24,129 nucleotides of DNA from positions 1 through 24,129 of the forward strand of contig CAZUSB010000008.1 in NCBI GenBank assembly GCA_964622895.1, read 5' to 3'. Shown one piece after another: positions 16,326 to 22,281 of the stretch. Below the pieces are notes generated by a model that saw nothing but the letters and a program-made list of their open reading frames with translations, was not told the origin of the DNA and ran no database searches. The stretch is from JAGOZV01 sp964622895. Lineage in GTDB: Bacteria > Patescibacteriota > Saccharimonadia > Saccharimonadales > Saccharimonadaceae. The stretch's first letter is position 1. Each line of letters opens with the position of its first letter. A program made the position numbers and the translations under genes.

Positions 16326-16640
16326 ATGGAAACGTATAAAATAATAGACCCATCGAACGAAGCACAACTGAATGAGATGCTAAAAAGAAGAGAACGCATT
16401 TCTGGTAGTGCTTTTGATCTGGTCATTGCTAAGACTGCTATTTCCGCACTGAGCGATAAAGATGATTTGCTAAACGTAGTCTTAACAATAGACAATATTA
16501 GTTATGCTAGACCTACGATAATAGAGGGATCTGTTACTAGAGATGGTGAAATTAACCCACAGCCTGCACGGATTGATGCCGAAGGGGTTGATCCTGATGA
16601 CAAAAACAGCTTAACGCTAACAACGATAGATGAGATATAA
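16326..16640 (+). CDS. Hypothetical protein downstream of the nuclease-like gene
   Basis: The 104-residue acidic protein is not one I recognise. It has no signal peptide or membrane segment. The first half looks helical (NEAQLNEMLKRRERISGSAFDLVIAKTAISAL), the second half beta-like (LLNVVLTIDNISYARPTIIEGSVT), and the tail is Asp-rich. No Shine-Dalgarno precedes the ATG. TATAAT-like hexamers at 16296-16301 and 16302-16307 could drive it with a very short leader, or it may be read with the nuclease-like gene 31 bases upstream. Its TAA is immediately followed by the CIRCE operator of groES. The shared orientation and proximity suggest a possible functional pair with the nuclease-like protein. Confidence 0.65.
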   Translation: METYKIIDPSNEAQLNEMLKRRERISGSAFDLVIAKTAISALSDKDDLLNVVLTIDNISYARPTIIEGSVTRDGEINPQPARIDAEGVDPDDKNSLTLTTIDEI

Positions 16641-16667
16641 CTAGCACTCTAGCTTGACGAGTGCCAA
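16641..16667. promoter_or_regulatory. CIRCE operator (HrcA binding site)
   Basis: CTAGCACTC (16641-16649), nine bases, GAGTGCCAA (16659-16667). The known CIRCE consensus is TTAGCACTC-N9-GAGTGCTAA, so each arm matches 8 of 9 and the spacer is exact. It overlaps the -35 of the groES promoter, consistent with HrcA repression that is relieved on heat shock. Confidence 0.93.
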
Positions 16668-16682
16668 TTTCCTCGCTATAAT
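16654..16682 (+). promoter_or_regulatory. groES-groEL promoter
   Basis: TTGACG (16654-16659), a 17-base spacer and a perfect TATAAT (16677-16682). The -35 lies inside the CIRCE element. Predicted start is near 16689, with AAGGAGG at 16711-16717 before the groES ATG. Confidence 0.85.
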
Positions 16683-16720
16683 AATTTGTACATACTTATG
16701 AATTATTAAAAAGGAGGAAG

Positions 16721-16987
16721 ATGAATTCACCAATAATGCCATTTGGCGATCGCGTGGTTGCCATTAAAGAACAGGCAAAAACTAAAACTGCTAGCGGGAT
16801 TCTTTTACCAGAAAATGCTAAAGAAAAGCCAGTAATGGTAGAAGTTGTTGCTGTTAGTGATGAAGTAAAAGGCATCAAGAAGGGCGATAAAATTATCTAT
16901 AGCGAATATCGCGCAACCGACATCAAGATAAACGATCAAGATTACTTGATTGTCAAAAGCGAAGATATTTTAGGGATTGTTAAATAA
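16721..16987 (+). CDS. groES: Co-chaperonin GroES
   Basis: GroES forms the heptameric lid of the GroEL folding chamber in the cytoplasm. The 88-residue product has the GroES core MPFGDRVVAIKEQAKTKTASGILLPENAKEKP, with the mobile-loop region TKTASGILLP (about 21-30) and a C-terminal DYLIVKSEDILGIV. The length is slightly below the usual 95-97. The first ATG (16721) is preferred over the ATG at 16736 because it lies just after AAGGAGG. The gene is under a CIRCE-controlled promoter and is followed by groEL after 17 bases with its own ribosome binding site, so the two form the normal operon. Confidence 0.97.
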   Translation: MNSPIMPFGDRVVAIKEQAKTKTASGILLPENAKEKPVMVEVVAVSDEVKGIKKGDKIIYSEYRATDIKINDQDYLIVKSEDILGIVK

Positions 16988-17004
16988 GGAAGGGAGTAAT
17001 ATAA

Positions 17005-18648
17005 ATGGCAAAAAAGATTTTTTACGATGATGACGCAAGACAGCGCGTATTAGGTGGCGCCCAAGCGCTGTATGATGCGGTCAAGGTAACCTACGGACCA
17101 AAAGGTCGTAATGTTGTAATTGAAAAAAGCTATGGAGGACCAACTGTGACTCACGATGGAGTGACAGTAGCTGAAAGCATTGAGTTGCCAGTAGATGATG
17201 ATGCAACTCTCGGTTACAAGGTTGGAGCAGAGCTGATCAAGCAAGCTGCGAACAATCTAAATAAAAGCGCAGGTGACGGCACAACCACTGTGACCGTCTT
17301 GACGTATTCTATATTAAAAGAAGCTAATCGTCTGATCGCCGCTGGACATAATCCGCAAGAATTACGAAAAGGTATAGAGGCGGCTGGAGCTGAAATTATG
17401 CGAGACCTAGGCAAATTAGCAGAGCCAATCGAAGGTAAATCTGATCGTGTGGCAGAGGTAGCAACTATTTCTGCAGGGGATGCACATATTGGCAAAATGA
17501 TTGCTGATGTTATCGCAAAAGTTGGAAAAGATGGCGTTATAACAGTAGAGGCAGGTCAAGGTCTGCAGTTAGAAGCTGAAGTTGTCGAAGGATTTAGTAT
17601 GGATCGTGGCTGGTCAAGTCCGTTTTTTGTGACTGATCCTGCTCGTCAAGAAGCTATTTACACTAAGCCAGCAGTTGTTTTGACTGACAAAAAGATTTCC
17701 AGCGCGCAAGAGATTTTGCCATTGATCGAAAAACTAGTTCAAGCTGGCAAAAAGGATATCGTGCTGATTGCAGATGAAGTGGATGGTGAAGCACTAAGTG
17801 TTTTGATTTTAAATAAACTAAAAGGCGTACTGAACACTGTAGCAGTTAAAGCTCCAAGTTATGGAGATAGACGAAAGGAAGTTTTAGAAGACATTGCAAT
17901 TTTGACTGGTGCAACCGTTATAAATGATGAGGTTGGTTTGACATTTGAAAATGCAGACTTAAATGTTGTTGGTTCAGCTCGCAAAATTATTGTCGGAAAA
18001 GACGAAACAACTATTATTGAGGGCGATGGCAAAAAAGCCGTCGTAAAAGCGCGAATTGAACAGATCAATGCGATCAAAGAAAACACTACAAGTGAATATG
18101 AGCAAGAGCAACTAGAAAAGAGAGTGGCGTCATTATTAGGTAAAGTCGCGGTCATTAAGGTCGGCGGTGCTACTGAAACCGAGATTGATGAAAAGAAGTT
18201 TCGTGTAGACGATGCGGTAGCTGCAACAAAAGCGGCCTTGGCTGAAGGTATCGTTGCTGGTGGTGGGGTGACGCTGGTTAATCTTGCGACATCACTCAAA
18301 GTTAATGGCACTGATAGTATAAGTGCGGGACGTCAAATCCTTAAAAATGCTCTAGTGCAACCATTCTTGCAAATTACTACTAATGCTGGATTAAACAGCG
18401 AAGCGTTGCTCGCACAAGTAGAGCAAGCAAAGCCCGGGTTTGGCGTAAACGTTAATAAGCCAAAAGATGGTTTGGTAGATCTCAAGAAAGATGGTGTCAT
18501 TGACCCAGCTCGTGTGACAAAAGAAGCGGTGCAAAATGCTGTCTCTATCGCCTCAACGGCATCAACCATGGGTGCGTTAATCGTAGATATTCCAGAGCCA
18601 GAAGCTCCTGCTCCAGCTATGCCAGGTGGTATGGGCGGGATGTATTAG
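17005..18648 (+). CDS. groEL: Chaperonin GroEL (Cpn60)
   Basis: The 547-residue protein is a full-length 60 kDa chaperonin. Its start MAKKIFYDDDARQRVLGG, the ATP-site SAGDGTTTVTVL (DGTTT at 91-95), ATISAGDAHIGKMIADV, the apical-domain VVEGFSMDRGWSSPFF, the KAPSYGDRRKEVLEDIAILTG stretch, GGATETEIDEKK...VDDAVAATKAALAEGIVAGGG, and the C-terminal MPGGMGGMY tail all follow the family order. It uses ATP to fold proteins in the GroEL-GroES cage. The start is supported by AAGGAAGGGAG a few bases upstream. Its stop overlaps the end of the opposing acidic protein gene by 4 bases, and no terminator hairpin is seen there. Confidence 0.99.
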   Translation: MAKKIFYDDDARQRVLGGAQALYDAVKVTYGPKGRNVVIEKSYGGPTVTHDGVTVAESIELPVDDDATLGYKVGAELIKQAANNLNKSAGDGTTTVTVLTYSILKEANRLIAAGHNPQELRKGIEAAGAEIMRDLGKLAEPIEGKSDRVAEVATISAGDAHIGKMIADVIAKVGKDGVITVEAGQGLQLEAEVVEGFSMDRGWSSPFFVTDPARQEAIYTKPAVVLTDKKISSAQEILPLIEKLVQAGKKDIVLIADEVDGEALSVLILNKLKGVLNTVAVKAPSYGDRRKEVLEDIAILTGATVINDEVGLTFENADLNVVGSARKIIVGKDETTIIEGDGKKAVVKARIEQINAIKENTTSEYEQEQLEKRVASLLGKVAVIKVGGATETEIDEKKFRVDDAVAATKAALAEGIVAGGGVTLVNLATSLKVNGTDSISAGRQILKNALVQPFLQITTNAGLNSEALLAQVEQAKPGFGVNVNKPKDGLVDLKKDGVIDPARVTKEAVQNAVSIASTASTMGALIVDIPEPEAPAPAMPGGMGGMY

Positions 18649-19195
18649 TTAGAGAGAAATTCAATTTCTTTAATAATATCTAGCAAAGCTTGAGCCCGTT
18701 TGGTTTCGTCCTCAATCTGTAAAGCAGTTTGATAAGCGGGCTCAACTAGTGTTTTGTCATCAGAGCTTCTGATGAGAAGTAAATATGTTTCAAATTTTTC
18801 ATCGGCTGGTAGTTCCAGCTTACCAACTATTGGGCGTAATTCATTTAAGACTTGGTTCTTNNNNNNNNNNNNNNNNNNNNNNNNNNNNNNNNNNNNNNNN
18901 NNNNNNNNNNNNNNNNNNNNNNNNNNNNNNNNNNNNNNNNNNNNNNNNNNNNNNNNNNNNCCTCAGCTTCTTCTGTTGTGATTTCTACAGCAGTTGGCTC
19001 TGGTTGTTTGACCTCAATGACTTCGCCCGCGCTCTCCATAGAGGCACTTAGTTGCGCGTTAATATCCTCAATGACCGGAGGAGCTCCAGTAAAATCCATC
19101 TCCTCATCCGCATCATCAGTGTTAATACCAGCCAAAGCCTTCGCTAGATCCTGGTCATCACTGATTGGTTTTGTGTTTTCTTGTATATCGTCCAT
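18645..19195 (-). CDS. Acidic protein of unknown function, interrupted by assembly gap
   Basis: Two open segments on the minus strand appear to be the ends of one gene. The N-terminal part (from 19195) starts MDDIQENTKPISDDQDLAKAL and is very acidic, low-complexity and proline-containing. The C-terminal part (18860 down to TAA at 18645-18647) reads KLELPADEKFETYLLLIRSS, then an amphipathic helix ending in KEIEFLSN. The 100 N at 18861-18960 lies between. With exactly 100 bases the two parts are out of frame by two, so either the true gap length is 2 modulo 3 or they are different genes. The ATG at 19195 is preferred to the GTG at 19201 because AAGG then sits 6 bases upstream. A TTTACT-N17-TATAAT promoter lies just upstream. 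I do not recognise the family. Confidence 0.75.
18861..18960. other. Assembly gap of 100 N
   Basis: One hundred consecutive N, a common placeholder length for a gap of unknown size. It falls inside the minus-strand acidic protein gene. Confidence 0.99.
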
Positions 19196-19227
19196 TTCCA
19201 CCCTTATTGATACTTATGCTTACTTAA

Positions 19228-19256
19228 ATTATACTGTATCATAGATATATAGTAAA
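19228..19256 (-). promoter_or_regulatory. Promoter of the acidic protein gene
   Basis: On the minus strand: TTTACT (19256-19251), a 17-base spacer and a perfect TATAAT (19233-19228). Predicted start near 19221 gives a leader of about 25 bases. Confidence 0.6.
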
Positions 19257-19271
19257 CGACAAGGTGGAAGA

Positions 19272-20312
19272 ATGTTAGACAATAAAAATGTATTAAATCA
19301 TCGCGATCCAAAGCGAGCCCTAGATATTACGCAAGAACAGTATCACCAAGCAAATTATGAGGCTGAATTTATAAATGCTCCTGAAAATACAGATGGGGTC
19401 AAAAATATAACTATTTTAGGTATGGGCGGTTCTGCGTTGGCGCCTTTGGTACTAAAAGACTGGCTAAATAATGAAATACCAGTTCCGCTAGAAATTGTAC
19501 GAAGTTATGACCTGCCAGGGTCAGTCAATAAAAATACACTTGCGGTAATAAATAGTTATTCTGGCAATACCGAAGAAACTCTTAGTGCCTTATATCAGGC
19601 AAAGGATCGCGGGGCAAAAATTGTCATTATCGCTTCTGGCGGAGAATTGATTGATTATGCAAAAGAAAATCACACGCCACATATTATTTTACCGAGTGGC
19701 ATTCAACCACGTATGGCACTGATTTATAGCTTGCGCGCAAATACGCGTATATTGGCGCACTATAATATTATTAGCTATCAATATTTTGATGAAATTGCTC
19801 AGACCGCAGAATGGCTAAAAGAACAAACTAGTTCGTGGACAAAAGAAACAGCTCTAAAAAATAATCTAGCTAAACAAATCGCTCTTCACGCAGTTGGAAA
19901 AACTGGCGTCTTTTATGGTGGCGACAAGACTGGTTCACTAGCCTATAAATGGAAGATTAGTTGGAACGAAAATGCCAAAAATACAGCCTTTCACAATGTC
20001 TATCCGGAGTTTAATCACAATGAATTTATGGGATGGACATCACATCCGGTAGAAAAGCCATTTGCGATATTTGATATAGTTAGCTCGTTTGAACACTCAC
20101 AAATTCTCAAACGCTTTAAAGTATCTGATCAACTTTTGAGTGGACGACGACCAAAATCTCAAACCATAGAACTACAAGGAGACAGCTTACTAAAGCAATT
20201 GCTGTGGGGAGCGATATTGGCCGATTACTCCAGTATTTATTTGGCAATTTTAAATAATATTGAACCAACACAGGTAAAACTAATAGAAAAACTAAAACAA
20301 GAATTAAAATAA
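19272..20312 (+). CDS. Bifunctional phosphoglucose/phosphomannose isomerase
   Basis: The 346-residue protein belongs to the SIS-domain bifunctional phosphoglucose/phosphomannose isomerase family, which interconverts glucose-6-P, mannose-6-P and fructose-6-P. Visible features are TILGMGGSALAP (47-58), the sugar-phosphate loop SYSGNTEET (95-103), IIASGGELIDYA, LPSGIQPRMALIYS, the active-site glutamate in PEFNHNEFMGW (Glu251), and a C-terminal ...LADYSSIYLAILN helix typical of the PMI C-terminal part. The length (about 300-350) is right and much shorter than classic Pgi. AAGGTGG five bases before the ATG fits a ribosome binding site. It opens a three-gene carbohydrate block and supplies or drains sugar phosphate for it. 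It is divergent from the acidic protein gene. Confidence 0.92.
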   Translation: MLDNKNVLNHRDPKRALDITQEQYHQANYEAEFINAPENTDGVKNITILGMGGSALAPLVLKDWLNNEIPVPLEIVRSYDLPGSVNKNTLAVINSYSGNTEETLSALYQAKDRGAKIVIIASGGELIDYAKENHTPHIILPSGIQPRMALIYSLRANTRILAHYNIISYQYFDEIAQTAEWLKEQTSSWTKETALKNNLAKQIALHAVGKTGVFYGGDKTGSLAYKWKISWNENAKNTAFHNVYPEFNHNEFMGWTSHPVEKPFAIFDIVSSFEHSQILKRFKVSDQLLSGRRPKSQTIELQGDSLLKQLLWGAILADYSSIYLAILNNIEPTQVKLIEKLKQELK

Positions 20313-20316
20313 AAAA

Positions 20317-20322
20317 TATAAA
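20317..20322 (+). promoter_or_regulatory. Possible -10 for a leaderless GH97 mRNA
   Basis: TATAAA lies where +1 would fall on the A of the GH97 ATG at 20329. There is no TG extension or good -35, the region is generally AT-rich, and the gene has no Shine-Dalgarno. The site is therefore suggestive only. Confidence 0.3.
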
Positions 20323-20328
20323 ATAATT

Positions 20329-22281
20329 ATGGACAATAAACAGACACTCTTATCGCCTGATGGCAAAAATCAAATAAGCTTCATTCTAGAAGGCGGGCAA
20401 TTATATTATTCAACCCGACGCCATTCAAAAGCTAATATTAAAAAATCGCGAATCTGCCTAGAAATGGAAGAGGGGTATAGTCTTGGCGATTTTCATTTTG
20501 TAAATTGCAGCGAAAGCTTGCACGACGAAGAGTGGCGACCTGTAGTCGGACAAAAAGAGAAAATCAACAATCGTTATCGTGAATTAAAAATAGAGTTGAT
20601 CAATGGAAAAAGTCACTCAAAAATCCAAAACTTCATAGTTTATTTACGTGCCTATGATGATGGTGTGGCTTTTCGTTACGACATCCCTTTCCAAGAAGGG
20701 CTAGAAGATTTTGTTATCAAAAATGAGCATATAGAATTTAATATTTCTAGTCGTGCTCAAGCCTGGTGGATACCAGCTTATCAACCTGATCGCTACGAAT
20801 ATACTTACCAAAAAACGATAGTCGAAGATATGCCTGAAGCGCATACGCCTCTGACGATTGAGTTAAATCCGGATGCTTTTATATCGGTTCACGAGGCTTC
20901 ACTATATGATTATGGTGCCATGGTTTTATCATACAAAGATGACAATCTAGTGTCGGAAATCACACTGCTTGCGGACGATACGGCCGGTCATTTTAATGGT
21001 AGTTTTATGTCTCCGTGGCGCGTGATTATTCAGGCAGACAAAGCAATAGATTTAATCAGCAGCGACATAGTCCTGAATCTCAACCGGGAGCCTGAACGTG
21101 ATTTTTCATGGGTAAAGCCATTGAAGTTTATGGGTATTTGGTGGGGAATGTTTGTCGGAGAATTTACTTGGGGCTCAGGCGAGCGTCATGGTGCAACCAC
21201 CGAAAATGCCAAAAAATATATTGATTATTGTGCAGAGTATAAAATACCAGGACTACTAATAGAAGGCTGGAATGTTGGCTGGGATGGCGACTGGACAAAG
21301 AACGGACATCTATTTAGTTTCACTAGCGCCTATGATGATTTTGATGTGCGAGAGATTGCTCGTTATGCCAGTGAAAAGAGCATAGAGTTAATTGGGCATC
21401 ACGAAACATCAGGCGATATTAAAAATTATGAGAGTCAACTAAATGATGCTTTTGAGTTTTATAAAGAACTGGGTATCAAATATATAAAAACAGGCTATGT
21501 CGGTAGTCGGATGAATCATTCGGAAATGCACCACAGCCAGTATGGTGTAGAGCACTATCAAAAAGTTGTGCAAAAAGCTGCTGATTATGAAATTATGTTA
21601 GACATTCATGAACCGATAAAGGGCACAGGAATTGAAAAAACTTGGCCAAATCTTCTTACACGAGAGGGTGGACGGGGTCAAGAATACGAGGGTGGTGGTA
21701 TACCGCCAGCGCACGTGCCGAGTATTGTTTTTACTCGTATGCTTAGCGGCGCTTTTGATTATACTCCAGGGATTTTTGATATCACCAATCCAGTCAAGCG
21801 GGTGACCTCTACTCTTGGTCGTCAACTTGCACTATATGTGGTTGTTTATAGCCCAATGCAAATGGTGGCGGATCGTCCCGAGCAATATCAAAAAAATATT
21901 GACGCCTTTAAGTTTATACAGGATGTGCCGGTAGACTGGGGCGCTACAGTGCCGATTGCGGGAAAGATTGGTGATTATGTGGTGATTGCGCGACGTGACA
22001 AACACAGCAAAGATTGGTATGTTGGTGGGGTGGCCGGAGACCACGAAAAAGTTATAAAGTTTGAACTGTCATTTTTATCGGAAGCGCGCAAATACGAAGC
22101 ACAAATTTATCAGGATGGTGAAACAGCGCATTGGCGCGACAATCAACTAGATATATTTTTGTATACACGAGAGGTGAATTCGTCGGACGCTATAAAAGTA
22201 CGGATTGCTCCGGGCGGTGGATTTGCTATCAGACTAAAAGAAATAACTGGAGAGAACGACGATGACCAAGACATTATTTAG
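20329..22281 (+). CDS. Glycoside hydrolase family 97, alpha-glucosidase-like
   Basis: The 650-residue protein has the GH97 plan: N-terminal beta-sandwich (1-260), a TIM barrel starting at FMGIWWGMF, and a short C-terminal beta domain. Glu189 (VHEA), Glu359 (HHETSG), Glu428 (DIHEP), Glu446 and Glu452 (LLTREGGRGQEYE) have the spacing of SusB Glu194, 439, 508, 526 and 532 as I remember them: the 439-508, 508-526 and 526-532 distances (69, 18 and 6) are identical. The YIKTGYVG segment has Gly where retaining GH97 enzymes carry the Asp nucleophile, so an inverting alpha-glucosidase is expected. There is no signal peptide, so it acts inside the cell, unlike the periplasmic Bacteroidetes enzymes. 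It lies between the isomerase and branching enzyme genes and overlaps the latter by 20 bases, suggesting glycogen or maltodextrin turnover. Confidence 0.9.
   Translation: MDNKQTLLSPDGKNQISFILEGGQLYYSTRRHSKANIKKSRICLEMEEGYSLGDFHFVNCSESLHDEEWRPVVGQKEKINNRYRELKIELINGKSHSKIQNFIVYLRAYDDGVAFRYDIPFQEGLEDFVIKNEHIEFNISSRAQAWWIPAYQPDRYEYTYQKTIVEDMPEAHTPLTIELNPDAFISVHEASLYDYGAMVLSYKDDNLVSEITLLADDTAGHFNGSFMSPWRVIIQADKAIDLISSDIVLNLNREPERDFSWVKPLKFMGIWWGMFVGEFTWGSGERHGATTENAKKYIDYCAEYKIPGLLIEGWNVGWDGDWTKNGHLFSFTSAYDDFDVREIARYASEKSIELIGHHETSGDIKNYESQLNDAFEFYKELGIKYIKTGYVGSRMNHSEMHHSQYGVEHYQKVVQKAADYEIMLDIHEPIKGTGIEKTWPNLLTREGGRGQEYEGGGIPPAHVPSIVFTRMLSGAFDYTPGIFDITNPVKRVTSTLGRQLALYVVVYSPMQMVADRPEQYQKNIDAFKFIQDVPVDWGATVPIAGKIGDYVVIARRDKHSKDWYVGGVAGDHEKVIKFELSFLSEARKYEAQIYQDGETAHWRDNQLDIFLYTREVNSSDAIKVRIAPGGGFAIRLKEITGENDDDQDII

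Noticed and set aside
17859..18311. 150-codon open frame on the minus strand inside groEL
   Set aside because: It lies wholly opposite a full-length, strongly conserved groEL and its Ser/Thr/Ala-rich product is the usual antisense shadow; no promoter or ribosome binding site was seen.
18645..19201. Minus-strand gene as a frameshifted pseudogene
   Set aside because: The only frame break falls in a 100-N placeholder gap, so it is more likely an assembly artefact than a mutation.
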